Of a stretch of DNA of 56,210 bases, positions 35,417-44,019 are shown piece by piece (within the stretch, counting starts at the first letter, position 1; the number at the start of each line of letters is the position of its first letter). The notes beneath the pieces are model-generated. The model had not been told where the DNA came from. It was given only the letters and a program-made list of their open reading frames with translations, and did not search any database. A program made the translations under genes and the position numbers. The DNA is from Hyphomicrobiales bacterium (lineage in GTDB: Bacteria > Pseudomonadota > Alphaproteobacteria > Rhizobiales > Rhizobiaceae): the NCBI GenBank assembly GCA_900472175.1, contig UCHD01000032.1:1-56210 (forward strand), given 5' to 3'.

Positions 35417-36936
35417 GCGGGTCGGGACCAGCCATAGCGATGCGCGGAATCTCCAAGAGTTTTACAGGCGTCAGGGCGTTACGCGATGTCGGTTTCGACT
35501 GCGCGCCAGGAGAAGTGCATGCACTGGCAGGCGAGAATGGCGCAGGCAAGTCGACGCTGATGAAAGTATTGTCCGGTGTCTATCGCCCCGATGCAGGGAC
35601 CATCGCAATCAACGGCGTCGATCATCATTTCAAGCATCCGATGGATGCACTGCGAGCCGGTATATCGATCATCTATCAGGAATTTTCACTGCTGCCGGAA
35701 CGCACCGTGGCACAGAATATCTTTCTGGGCCGCGAACCGACCCGCTATGGCATCATTGACCAGAAAGCCATGGATCGCGAAGCACGCCGCGTCATCGCCC
35801 TGTTCGGGCCGACCCACCACCTCAAGCCCGACACGGTGGTCTCCGAACTCGATGTTCCCAGCCAGCAGCTCGTCGAAATCGCCAAGGCGGTCTCGCTGAA
35901 CGCCAAAGTCATCGTCATGGATGAGCCAACGGCGGCGCTCAACGACGCAGAATGCGAAGTTCTGTTTGCCCTGGTCGAAACCCTGAAGAAGAGTGGCGTC
36001 GCTATCATCTACATCACACATCGAATGCGCGAGATAACGCGGCTCGCCGATCGCGTCACTGTACTGAAGGACGGTGCGGTTGCTGCCAGCTTCGATGCTG
36101 TTCCGGCGCCGGACGTGATCGTGCATGCGATGGTCGGCCGCGACATCGATGATTATTATGCGCCCGCTGCGGTGCCAGAAGAAATCGGTCCAACGATGCT
36201 GTCCGTGCGGGGCGCGGGCAATGACAGGCTGAACGATATTTCCTTCGACTTGCGCGCTGGCGAAATCGCGGGTTTCGCAGGTCTTCAGGGCGCTGGCCGC
36301 GTGGCACTTGCTATGGCGCTGTTTGGGGTATCGCCGTTCACCCATGGCGAAGTCAGCCTTGCAGGCCGACCGGCTTTGTTCCGAAATCCGCGTGAGGCCA
36401 TTCGGGCTGGCATCGGCCTTTTGCCCGGCGACCGGAAGGCCGAGGCGCTGGTGTTGATGCAGTCCGTTTCCGACAACGGCATGTTGACGGCGCGCGGCCT
36501 CTCCCCCGTTGCCGGCAGTGACCGGAAGACCTCCTTTGTTTCAGACCAGGAGATGAACCGGCTGCTTGAACAGGTGGACGTGCGGGCTGCTGACTACGCG
36601 CAGGAAATCAAAAATCTGTCGGGTGGCAACCAGCAGAAGGCAATCGTCGCCCGCTGGCTGGCTCTGAACCCCAAACTTTTGATCTTCATCGAACCGACAC
36701 GCGGTATCGACGTCAACGCGAAAGCCGGCATCTACCATCTGATGCGAGACCTCGCGCGCAAGGGAGCAGCGATCATGATGGTGTCCTCCGATCTTCCGGA
36801 AGTGCTCGGTACTGCCGACCGGATTTTTGTCATGCGTTCCGGTGAACTAGCCGGCGAATTCGCGCGCGGCGTTTCCGAAGCGCAGGTCATGCTGGCTGCG
36901 ACCGGCGAGACCGCAACAAAGCCGGAGGCGGCATGA
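35413..36936 (+). CDS. Sugar ABC transporter ATP-binding protein (RbsA/MglA type)
   Basis: 507 residues with two ATPase domains. NBD1 is complete: Walker A GENGAGKST, signature LDVPSQQLVEIAKA and Walker B VIVMDEPTAA. NBD2 has the usual degenerate Walker A (GLQGAGRVALA) and signature LSGGNQQKAIVARWL, but its Walker B reads LLIFIEPTRGID: the Asp that coordinates magnesium in DEPTRG is Ile426 (codon ATC 36688-36690). This may leave one active site, or be compensated. ATG 35413 overlaps the preceding stop (ATGA); an in-frame ATG lies at 35401. It energises the two permeases that follow. Confidence 0.92.
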   Translation: MSGSGPAIAMRGISKSFTGVRALRDVGFDCAPGEVHALAGENGAGKSTLMKVLSGVYRPDAGTIAINGVDHHFKHPMDALRAGISIIYQEFSLLPERTVAQNIFLGREPTRYGIIDQKAMDREARRVIALFGPTHHLKPDTVVSELDVPSQQLVEIAKAVSLNAKVIVMDEPTAALNDAECEVLFALVETLKKSGVAIIYITHRMREITRLADRVTVLKDGAVAASFDAVPAPDVIVHAMVGRDIDDYYAPAAVPEEIGPTMLSVRGAGNDRLNDISFDLRAGEIAGFAGLQGAGRVALAMALFGVSPFTHGEVSLAGRPALFRNPREAIRAGIGLLPGDRKAEALVLMQSVSDNGMLTARGLSPVAGSDRKTSFVSDQEMNRLLEQVDVRAADYAQEIKNLSGGNQQKAIVARWLALNPKLLIFIEPTRGIDVNAKAGIYHLMRDLARKGAAIMMVSSDLPEVLGTADRIFVMRSGELAGEFARGVSEAQVMLAATGETATKPEAA

Positions 36937-37919
36937 TCAACATAGCCAGTTTAACGCAGCCGTTTGCCAGAGAAAGAATGGAGCGCCAAGCACCGGCGTT
37001 TCTTCTTGCTGCTGCCGTGACGATCTACATCGCCATTGCACTTTCGCTTGGATTGACGCGCTTTCTGACGCCTGAGGCGGCGATATCGATCCTGAACCGG
37101 TCGATCGCACTCGGCATGACCGCAGCCGGACAGACCTTTGCAATTCTTGTCGCCTCCATCGACCTGTCCGTCGCCCACCTCATTTCTGCCTCCGCCGTAC
37201 TCGCCTCCGTGATCATGAATGGGGAGCCGTCGATGATCGTTCCTGCCATTCTTGCCTCGATGGCGCTCGGTGTTTTGGTCGGAACATTGAATGGTCTGTT
37301 GATTACCAAGCTCGAGGTCAATCCGCTGATCGCCACGCTGGGCATGTCCCTGGTTATCCAGGGATGCCTCGCCTCCTTCTACACGAGTTTCTCCGGTTCT
37401 GTGCCGAGCGAGTTTCAGTTCTTCGCCTACGGAGAGGTGTTCGGCTTGCCTTTCAGCCTGCTGGTGCTGATCGCGCTGGTCTTGCTAGCCTGGCTGCTGC
37501 TGCGGTTCACCCGCTTCGGCTCGAACATCTATTCGGTCGGTGGCAACCGGGATACGGCCCGCGCTGCAGGTATCAAGACTGCGCGCGTGGTTGTCGCTGC
37601 GCATATCATCTGCAGCCTCTGTGCCGCCCTTGCCGGGCTCTATCTCGCCAGCCGGCTGAAATCGGGGTCTCCGTGGATCGGCTCTGAAGGCGCCTACGAT
37701 CTGGAGTCGATTGCAGTGGTCGTCATTGGCGGCACGGTACTGTCGGGTGGCAGAGGTGGCATTTGGGGAACGATGGCCGGTGTCGTCATTTTCTCGCTGA
37801 TCGATTCCATCTTCAACCTCGCCGGCATCGACGCGTTTGCCAAGCAGGTCATGCGCGGCGTCATCATCGTTGCAGCCGTTGCCTTCTACGCAGTGCGCTC
37901 GAAAAGGATGGTGGCATGA
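36933..37919 (+). CDS. Sugar ABC transporter permease (RbsC type)
   Basis: 328 residues, about nine or ten membrane segments. Family motifs AILVASIDLSVAHLISASAV, VNPLIATLGMSLVIQG, and VVIGGTVLSGGRGGIWGTMA are visible. It overlaps the ATPase gene by four bases and the second permease by four bases, so the three are translationally coupled. Paired with the next permease it probably forms a heterodimeric channel. Confidence 0.92.
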   Translation: MINIASLTQPFARERMERQAPAFLLAAAVTIYIAIALSLGLTRFLTPEAAISILNRSIALGMTAAGQTFAILVASIDLSVAHLISASAVLASVIMNGEPSMIVPAILASMALGVLVGTLNGLLITKLEVNPLIATLGMSLVIQGCLASFYTSFSGSVPSEFQFFAYGEVFGLPFSLLVLIALVLLAWLLLRFTRFGSNIYSVGGNRDTARAAGIKTARVVVAAHIICSLCAALAGLYLASRLKSGSPWIGSEGAYDLESIAVVVIGGTVLSGGRGGIWGTMAGVVIFSLIDSIFNLAGIDAFAKQVMRGVIIVAAVAFYAVRSKRMVA

Positions 37920-38917
37920 CCGAGAAAGCCGTCAAGATGACCGATACGAACCTTTTTGCGGGCAAGCGCCGGTTGCCGCAGGTCAACCCGGTCTATTTCG
38001 TGCTCGCAGCCCTGCTCTGCGCAATCGCGCTGTCAAACCCAAATTTCCTGGAGCCGACGGGCTACATGAATTTTCTGAAGCGGGCGGCCCCTCTGGCAAT
38101 CCTGGCGGCCGGCCAAATCTACGTCATCGTTTCAGGTGGGTTCGATCTGTCCGTCGGGTCGGTGATAACGCTGACCGTCGTCGGCTCTTCCATGCTGCTC
38201 GACAACAATGACGACGCAACGTGGTGGGTGATCCTTGTCATGTTTGCTATCGGCGCGGCGGTTGGCCTGATCAACGGCCTCGTGGTCAGCTACCTCCGCG
38301 TTCCCTCGCTGATTGCTACGCTCGGCATGATGATCACGCTGAACGGTGCAGCCTTCATGTGGTCGAGCGGTTCGCCGCGCGGCTACCTGCCCGACACGTT
38401 CCGCTTCTTCGGCCGTTTCAACATCAAAGGCATGCCGCTGATCCAGTTCCTCCCGGTGGCACTGATCGTGCTGGTCGTGGTGGGCCTCGCGCTTTTCTGG
38501 CTCATGCACCGCACCAATCTCGGACGGCTGCTGCATGCCGTCGGCGATAATCCACGCGCAGCGCAAATGTCCGGCGTTCCGGTCGAACGCATCCGGATTT
38601 TCGCCTTCGTCATATCATCGCTGAGCGCGGTGACGGCGGGTATTTTGCTGGGCGGTTTTGCCGGGGTCTCCACCGATGTGGGCACCGGCTACGAATTGCA
38701 GGCGATCACCGCGACGGTTATCGGCGGCGCGCAGCTGCTTGGCGGGCGCGGATCGGTGCCAGCGTCGATTGCCGGCGCGTTGACGCTGGCGGCGATTTTT
38801 ACCCTGCTCAATTTCATCGGCCTGCCGAAGCCCACCCGCGACGTGGTGCAGGGGCTGATCTTGATTGCCGCGGTTGTGCTGGCGACCTACCGCCGCAACC
38901 GCACCGGCGGACGCTGA
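37916..38917 (+). CDS. Sugar ABC transporter permease (RbsC type), second subunit
   Basis: 333 residues, with motifs IVSGGFDLSVGSVITLTVVG, VPSLIATLGMMITLNGAAFM and ATVIGGAQLLGGRGSVPASI. ATG 37916 overlaps the stop of the first permease; the upstream open frame lies within that gene. The first permease is its diverged paralogue. An intercistronic hairpin follows before the binding protein gene. Confidence 0.92.
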   Translation: MTEKAVKMTDTNLFAGKRRLPQVNPVYFVLAALLCAIALSNPNFLEPTGYMNFLKRAAPLAILAAGQIYVIVSGGFDLSVGSVITLTVVGSSMLLDNNDDATWWVILVMFAIGAAVGLINGLVVSYLRVPSLIATLGMMITLNGAAFMWSSGSPRGYLPDTFRFFGRFNIKGMPLIQFLPVALIVLVVVGLALFWLMHRTNLGRLLHAVGDNPRAAQMSGVPVERIRIFAFVISSLSAVTAGILLGGFAGVSTDVGTGYELQAITATVIGGAQLLGGRGSVPASIAGALTLAAIFTLLNFIGLPKPTRDVVQGLILIAAVVLATYRRNRTGGR

Positions 38918-38923
38918 GGGTTT

Positions 38924-38945
38924 CGCCGGCCTTCGCGGGCCGGCG
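38924..38945 (+). promoter_or_regulatory. Intercistronic hairpin before the binding-protein gene
   Basis: CGCCGGCC-TTCGCG-GGCCGGCG, a perfect 8-bp GC stem with no T-tract, sits seven bases after the permease stop and 39 bases before the binding-protein start. It probably shapes mRNA stability so that binding protein is made in excess; the araF-araG gap has a comparable element. Confidence 0.55.
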
Positions 38946-38983
38946 GGAAGGACGAGTATCTAACTTTTGGGAGAGAGAAAGAC

Positions 38984-40108
38984 ATGAGAAGATTTCTGAC
39001 GACCACGATGGCCATTGCTCTGCTTGCGCACACAGCACAGGCCCAACAACTGAACTTTGACGATCCCGCCGAGTTCGCCAAGCAGCGCGAACAACTCACA
39101 GCCAAGGCGAACGGCCCCGAAGGCGAGCCCTGGGTTCAGTACTACGGCGATGCAATGGTCGACACTGCGAAATACAAGAAGGACGGCCCATACACGATCT
39201 GCTTCTCGAATGCCGGCGTCAATAACGCCTGGCGTGTGACGGGCTGGACCAATATGCAGGCGGAAGTGAAACTCCACCCTGAGATTAAAGAGCTGATCCA
39301 CGTTGATGCGGAAGGATCGGACGACAAGCAGATCGCCGACATCGATGACCTGATCGCCGGTGGGAAATGCTCGATCCTGATCGTCTCGCCAAACACCACA
39401 GCTGCTTTGACGCCGGCTGTCGAGAAGGCGTGCGCTACGCTGCCCGTCGTCGTCTTCGACCGTGGCGTCCAGACGAAATGCCCGATCAGCTTTATCCATC
39501 CGGTCGGTGGCTATGGCTTTGGCATCCAGGCCGGAGAATTCGTCGCCAACAATGTTTCGGCGGGTGCGAACGTGCTGATGCTTCGTATCGTCCCCGGCGT
39601 TGACGTCCTCGAAACTCGAGCATCTGCGGCCAAACGCATCTTCGATGAGAAGGGGCTGAAGATTCTCGGGCAGGAATTCACCGAGGGCGATAATGCCAAA
39701 ACGAAGTCGATCGTCGAGGACTATCTGCAGCGCGGCAACATTGACGCAATCTGGATGGATGCGGGCGCGACCGCCGTGGCGGCGATCGAGGCGTTCGAAG
39801 ATGCCGGATTGCCAGTGCCGGTTATTACCGGAGAGGATCAGCAGGACTTCTTGCAGAAGTGGAAAACGGACGGCCTGAAGGCGACTGCCCCGACCTATCC
39901 GACGTATCAATGGCGCACCCCGATCATCGCTGCAGTTAAGATCTTAAAGGGTGAGTCCATTCCAGGGCCGGAATGGGTGCTGCCGCAGCCCGCGATCACA
40001 GCGGAATCGCTCGATACCTATATCAACGATAAGATGCCGCCTCTGCACCACGCCATGTGTGGCTGCGAAGCTCTCCCGGATTATCCAGCCGCCTGGGGAG
40101 GAAAATAG
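38984..40108 (+). CDS. Sugar ABC transporter periplasmic binding protein (RbsB-like)
   Basis: 374 residues: signal peptide MRRFLTTTMAIALLAHTAQA, then a Peripla_BP_4-type fold with TICFSNAGVNNAWRVTGWTN, DDKQIADIDDLIAGGKCSIL and IDAIWMDAGATAVAAIEAFE. It is longer than RbsB (about 300), with an extra charged N-terminal segment (QQLNFDDPAEFAKQREQLTA) and a C-terminal tail containing CGC. Strong GGGAGAGAG precedes ATG 38984. The gene comes last in the operon, after the permeases, rather than first. The ligand is probably a rare hexose or pentose, by context with the two epimerase-like enzymes. Confidence 0.9.
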   Translation: MRRFLTTTMAIALLAHTAQAQQLNFDDPAEFAKQREQLTAKANGPEGEPWVQYYGDAMVDTAKYKKDGPYTICFSNAGVNNAWRVTGWTNMQAEVKLHPEIKELIHVDAEGSDDKQIADIDDLIAGGKCSILIVSPNTTAALTPAVEKACATLPVVVFDRGVQTKCPISFIHPVGGYGFGIQAGEFVANNVSAGANVLMLRIVPGVDVLETRASAAKRIFDEKGLKILGQEFTEGDNAKTKSIVEDYLQRGNIDAIWMDAGATAVAAIEAFEDAGLPVPVITGEDQQDFLQKWKTDGLKATAPTYPTYQWRTPIIAAVKILKGESIPGPEWVLPQPAITAESLDTYINDKMPPLHHAMCGCEALPDYPAAWGGK

Positions 40109-40163
40109 GCTCATTCAATACAAACCGCGTGCGGCTTTGGTTGAATGACCTTACGTCAGCATT

Positions 40164-40191
40164 CCCGGGCGGTTGCAATTTGCCGCCCGGG
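40164..40191 (+). terminator. Hairpin after the isomerase/ABC operon
   Basis: CCCGGGCGG (40164-40172) and CCGCCCGGG (40183-40191) form a perfect 9-bp stem with a 10-base loop, 55 bp past the operon. No T-tract follows, so termination is inferred from position. Confidence 0.45.
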
Positions 40192-40368
40192 CCACGCGCA
40201 CTGTTCGCCGCGGGTTTTGTTTACATGATGATCGGAACCCCGGCAGGGTTTGAACCCACCTTCATCGGCTGTGTCGCAAAATCTGCAGAGCTTGGCGTCG
40301 AGTGTCCTTTGCCCGGCGGAACTGTGGAGGATCAGTTCCAGAGCTGCAGCGCGGGCTGTGTCGAAGCC

Positions 40369-40623
40369 TTATGATGAGGGCGAACGTTTTTTGCGTGAGA
40401 TGAACTGGTGAAGGGAGGCGGGGTTGAAGGTGAGATGGCCGCCTTTTGCACGCATGTGTTCGACGAGATTGACGAGCAATGCTGCGGCCAGACGCCTTGA
40501 TCCATGTTCAGCCTGCGCTGCTCCTGTGGGCCGTTTGAAAGCGCGTAAAGTTCGAACGGCATCGACATCGCCCCGTGGTGTGAAGCGATTGAGACCGTCC
40601 CCGACACCGGCGCAACAGTGTGC
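40369..40623 (-). pseudogene. Unrecognised protein fragment without start
   Basis: One minus-strand frame reads AEHGSRRLAAALLVNLVEHM followed by RAKGGHLTFNPASLHQF and a basic end before TAA at 40369-40371. It looks like genuine coding sequence in composition but has no start codon with a ribosome binding site and runs into the end of the lacI gene. It may be the tail of a gene truncated when the modules were joined. I cannot name the family. The remaining 40192-40368 holds nothing I can support. Confidence 0.35.
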
Positions 40624-40625
40624 TC

Positions 40626-41684
40626 TCAGCCGGTAACGGCTTGTCTCGGCGGACCGACGGTCGCCCTCTCGATCAGTTTGACGCCCATGTTGACGCGCGC
40701 GACGCTCTCGTCGGAGCTGGCTATTCTTTTCATGAGGAGTTGAACGCCGACCCGGCCAAGCTCGATACGATCGATGCTGATCGTGGTCAGTGGCGGCCGA
40801 CTGTGCATGGCGATCGCCACATCGTCGAGCCCGATGATCGAATAGTCGTCCGGAATCGAGAGCCCCTGGCTTTGCAGCGCCTGCATGACACCCAACGCAA
40901 CCACGTCCATGCTGCAGAAAAGCGCGGTTGCTTGGTCCAGCCGGCCGCTTTGGAGCGCTTGACGCGTGGCCAATTGCGCCTGTGTCTCAAGAAAGCCCAT
41001 CTGACCGAGATCAATCACGTGCTTTTCCGGATCGAACGTTATTCCTGCTTCCTCCAGAGCCAGGCGAAATCCCTCAAGCCGCCGCTGCATGGACAATCGC
41101 TGCGGCAGTGTCACATGCACGATTTCCCGGTGTCCCGCTTCGAGCAGGCGACGCGTCGCAAGCCAACCCGCCGACCAGTTGTCGGGTAGAACGCTGTCCA
41201 TGCGCATCGAACGATCCATGCCATTTATGAGGACGGTTGGTACGCCGCTTGCGGCTATGCGATCGATCGCGGCTCTGTCGTCCAGGCCGACAGCGATGAT
41301 CGTGCTCGGTTTTGCGCTGCGCAGATACTCGTCGATTTCCGTGGCGCTCTGCCTGGCGTCGAGCGTCAACAACTGGACATCGACTTTCAGTGAATGAACC
41401 GTCGCCTCGTCCAATACACCACGGATCACATCCTCGTAGAACTGCGACCCGGAATAGTATTCTGCCGGTACGATCAAGGCGGTGCTTCCGATGCCCGCCT
41501 TGTGCAACGATCGCGCAGTACGCCCCTGATAGCCAAGCTCTTCTGCGAGGGCGAGGATTTTCTTACGGCTCTCTCCGCCGACGCCGCCACGATTGTTCAA
41601 CACCTTCGATACAGACGCGACCGAAACTCCGGCCGCGTCGGCGATGTCGCGAAGGGTAAGTGTGGCGAGTTGATCGTCGGTCAT
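40626..41684 (-). CDS. LacI-family transcriptional regulator
   Basis: 352 residues. The N-terminal helix-turn-helix TLRDIADAAGVSVASVSKVL-NNRGGVGGESRKKI is followed by a hinge and a sugar-binding-protein-like effector domain (TALIVPAEYYSGSQFYEDVI, NGMDRSMRMDSVLPDNWSAG, YSIIGLDDVAIAMHSRPPLT). ATG 41684 is chosen because GGAG lies nine bases ahead; ATG 41699 is alternative. It lies 64 bp behind the GH88 gene on the same strand and likely represses both the hydrolase and the divergent ABC operon through the palindrome at 42978-43004. Confidence 0.93.
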   Translation of the reverse strand: MTDDQLATLTLRDIADAAGVSVASVSKVLNNRGGVGGESRKKILALAEELGYQGRTARSLHKAGIGSTALIVPAEYYSGSQFYEDVIRGVLDEATVHSLKVDVQLLTLDARQSATEIDEYLRSAKPSTIIAVGLDDRAAIDRIAASGVPTVLINGMDRSMRMDSVLPDNWSAGWLATRRLLEAGHREIVHVTLPQRLSMQRRLEGFRLALEEAGITFDPEKHVIDLGQMGFLETQAQLATRQALQSGRLDQATALFCSMDVVALGVMQALQSQGLSIPDDYSIIGLDDVAIAMHSRPPLTTISIDRIELGRVGVQLLMKRIASSDESVARVNMGVKLIERATVGPPRQAVTG

Positions 41685-41748
41685 TAGATACCACTCCATC
41701 AGATTCTTGTGCTCTTTGGGAGCCGCAGCAACTGCACTATCGCTCTGC

Positions 41749-42939
41749 TTACCAGAAGAATTGCGTATGCCCGAGTGATCGCATCAAGGCTTCCATGAAA
41801 TAGTAGTCTCCATAGGGAAGCATGGTGTCGGAGAAGCCCGATCCGACATGTGCCGCGCCATGGGCCAGAAGACCGAGCGCGGCGGGATCGGAAGTCAGGT
41901 CGCAAGTGTCGAGCAGGCCGGCGATCAGTCGGTCTGCAAAGCCGCGCCAGTGCTGAGCCTCATCGAAGCTGCACTGGTCGGCAAGCATGTAGATGCCGGC
42001 GGCCATGATGGCGCCTGCCGAGCTGTCGCGGGGTGCATTCTGCGAATCAGGCACATTGTAGTCCCAGGCGGGCACCACCTCGGTGCCCATCAATTGTTGG
42101 GCTTTTGCGGCAAGCTTGCGAGCAGCGTCCAGATAGGTCTCGCTACCTGTAACGCGGGCGCATTGTGCAAAGCCATGAATCAACCAAGCTTGCCCGCGCG
42201 ACCAGCAGGAGTCGTCGGCAAAACCTTGATGGGTTTCACCGCGCAGCGGGCGGCCATTACCGGGGTCGAACAGAAACGTGTGGAAGCTGGTATCGTCGGC
42301 ACGCACCAGATGTTTCAGGCTCGTGTCGGCGTGGCCGTCGGCGGCGTCGCGAAAATCCGACCGGCCGGTTTCGCCATAGGCCCAATACAGGAGTGCTAGA
42401 TTCTGCATCGTATCGGCGATGATGCGGCCATTGGCGAAATCAGCGCGCATGGAGCCATGCGTCGGCAGAGCGTTCCAGGCCTGCAGATAGCGACCCTCCG
42501 GTCGATATCTGCCCAGCAAGAGATTGGCGGCATCTAGCGCCAGGGCGCGCGGTTCTTTCTCGCCTGTCATCAGCCATTCGGCCACGCAGCTAAGAGAGTA
42601 CTGAAAGCCAAGATCGTGATCCTGAGCGCGGCGATGCGCCAGAATATTCCGAAATACCGAGCGCCTGGCACGGGCTGCGTGAAGGAATGTTGGGTCTCCG
42701 GTCAGCTGCAACGCAAGCCACAACTGTCCAGCGTGAAAGCTCACGACCCAGTCGTACGGGCCGCAGTAAGCCCAACCATTGTCGTCCAAGCCTATCTTCG
42801 GGTTGCGAATGCCAATGATCGGCATGGTGGTTTGCAATTTTCCGATGCAGCGAACGAGCGCTGCCTGGTGGCGATCAACGTGAGAGGTGACGGCGGCCGG
42901 CGCAGAGGCGGCGAAGTAGCTGCTGGTTTCAATTTTCAT
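41749..42939 (-). CDS. GH88-family unsaturated glucuronyl hydrolase
   Basis: 396 residues, (alpha/alpha)6-barrel family GH88/UGL. Two conserved aspartates are visible: Asp109 in DHDLGFQYSLS and Asp176 in IIADTMQNLALLYWAYGE; downstream blocks GETHQGFADDSCWSRGQAWL and YNVPDSQNAPRDSSAGAIMA are also typical. Such enzymes hydrate the double bond of the 4,5-unsaturated uronic acid left by polysaccharide lyases, freeing 5-keto-4-deoxyuronate. No signal peptide is seen, so it acts after import. ATG 42939 is preferred to 42957 for domain fit. The product would feed the KduI and KduD encoded at the far end of the module. Confidence 0.9.
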   Translation of the reverse strand: MKIETSSYFAASAPAAVTSHVDRHQAALVRCIGKLQTTMPIIGIRNPKIGLDDNGWAYCGPYDWVVSFHAGQLWLALQLTGDPTFLHAARARRSVFRNILAHRRAQDHDLGFQYSLSCVAEWLMTGEKEPRALALDAANLLLGRYRPEGRYLQAWNALPTHGSMRADFANGRIIADTMQNLALLYWAYGETGRSDFRDAADGHADTSLKHLVRADDTSFHTFLFDPGNGRPLRGETHQGFADDSCWSRGQAWLIHGFAQCARVTGSETYLDAARKLAAKAQQLMGTEVVPAWDYNVPDSQNAPRDSSAGAIMAAGIYMLADQCSFDEAQHWRGFADRLIAGLLDTCDLTSDPAALGLLAHGAAHVGSGFSDTMLPYGDYYFMEALMRSLGHTQFFW

Positions 42940-42977
42940 GTGCGTGCTCCTAAACATAAAAACTTTTCACTCATTAC

Positions 42978-43013
42978 GTAATTTTCGTCAATAGCGAAAA
43001 TTACTCTTGACAG
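42978..43013. promoter_or_regulatory. LacI-type operator with adjacent promoter
   Basis: GTAATTTTCG (42978-42987) and CGAAAATTAC (42995-43004) form a perfect inverted repeat of 10-bp arms around TCAATAG, with central CG in each arm as in LacI-family sites. TTGACA at 43008-43013 follows directly as the -35 of the plus-strand ABC operon. The operator sits between the GH88 and permease starts and so can control both directions. Confidence 0.75.
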
Positions 43014-43095
43014 AGAATGTTTTCGTTTCCATTCTCACATCCAGTCTGAGGCGTCCTTCGTGGCGCTCCCGGCGTCGAATAGGGAGGTAGAGGCA

Positions 43096-44019
43096 ATGTC
43101 CATTGCGGACGCATCGAATTCAAAGCCACCGCTGAGCGTGCGACTGCGTGGCCAGTTGGGTGGTTACGGCTTCTTGCTGCCCTGGTTGTTGGGGTTTGTT
43201 GTGCTGACCTTGGGGCCGGCAGTGTCGTCATTTTATCTTTCGCTCACCGATTTCGGCCTGATGGGGTCAGCCAAATGGATCGGTGCCGAGAACTATGTCC
43301 GGATTGCCAGTGATGATCCTCGCTTCTGGACTGCGATGAAAGTCACCTTTACATTCGTTTTGCTGTCGGTGCCGCTCAAGCTGGTCTTCGCGCTGGCGAT
43401 CGCCGTGGCGCTGAACAAGGGGCTGCGCGGTCTCACAATCTTCCGGGCAATTTTCTATCTTCCGTCCTTGATCGGCGGCAGCGTTGCAATCGCTGTGTTG
43501 TGGCGGCAGGTTTTTTCGGGCGACGGCGTGCTGAACCAGGTCCTATCGGCTCTTTTCGGTTACGAAGGCCCGAGCTGGATCTCAAATCCTTCGACTTCGC
43601 TGTACACTCTGGTTTTGCTCGCGGCCTGGCAGTTCGGCTCGTCGATGATCATCTTTCTTGCCGGTCTACGCCAGATTCCTACGGACATGTACGAGGCCGC
43701 CAGCATCGACGGCGCGAGCCGCCGCCGTCAGTTCATCAAGATCACGTTGCCGTTGCTAACGCCGGTGATCTTTTTCAATGCGGTGATTCTGACGATTGAC
43801 GCTTTCAAGGCTTTCACCTCGGCCTTTGTCGTCAGTGATGGAAGCGGCGGCCCGATCGACTCGACGCTGTTCTATACGCTCTACCTTTACCAGGAAGCCT
43901 TCACCAACTTCCGCTTCGGATACGCGTCGGCTCTTGCCTGGGTACTGGTGGTTATTATCGCCTTTTTCACAGCGCTGTCCTTCATGTCTGCCAAATATTG
44001 GGTGCACTACGATGACTGA
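43096..44019 (+). CDS. Sugar ABC transporter permease, MalF type
   Basis: 307 residues with six membrane segments (first at GYGFLLPWLLGFVVLTLGPA) and the EAA loop DMYEAASIDGASRRRQFIKI. ATG 43096 has GGGAGG about nine bases upstream; the frame is open to 43060 but without such support. The final eight bases overlap the MalG-type gene. It belongs to the CUT1 class, which usually imports oligosaccharides, glycerol phosphate or uronic oligomers. Confidence 0.92.
   Translation: MSIADASNSKPPLSVRLRGQLGGYGFLLPWLLGFVVLTLGPAVSSFYLSLTDFGLMGSAKWIGAENYVRIASDDPRFWTAMKVTFTFVLLSVPLKLVFALAIAVALNKGLRGLTIFRAIFYLPSLIGGSVAIAVLWRQVFSGDGVLNQVLSALFGYEGPSWISNPSTSLYTLVLLAAWQFGSSMIIFLAGLRQIPTDMYEAASIDGASRRRQFIKITLPLLTPVIFFNAVILTIDAFKAFTSAFVVSDGSGGPIDSTLFYTLYLYQEAFTNFRFGYASALAWVLVVIIAFFTALSFMSAKYWVHYDD

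Noticed and set aside
40231..40262. tRNA-like T-arm on the minus strand (GGTGGGTTCAAACCCTGCC)
   Set aside because: The T-loop and a possible acceptor strand are visible, but no matching 5' acceptor strand, D-arm or anticodon arm could be found upstream, so it is at best a chance or decayed fragment and not a tRNA gene.
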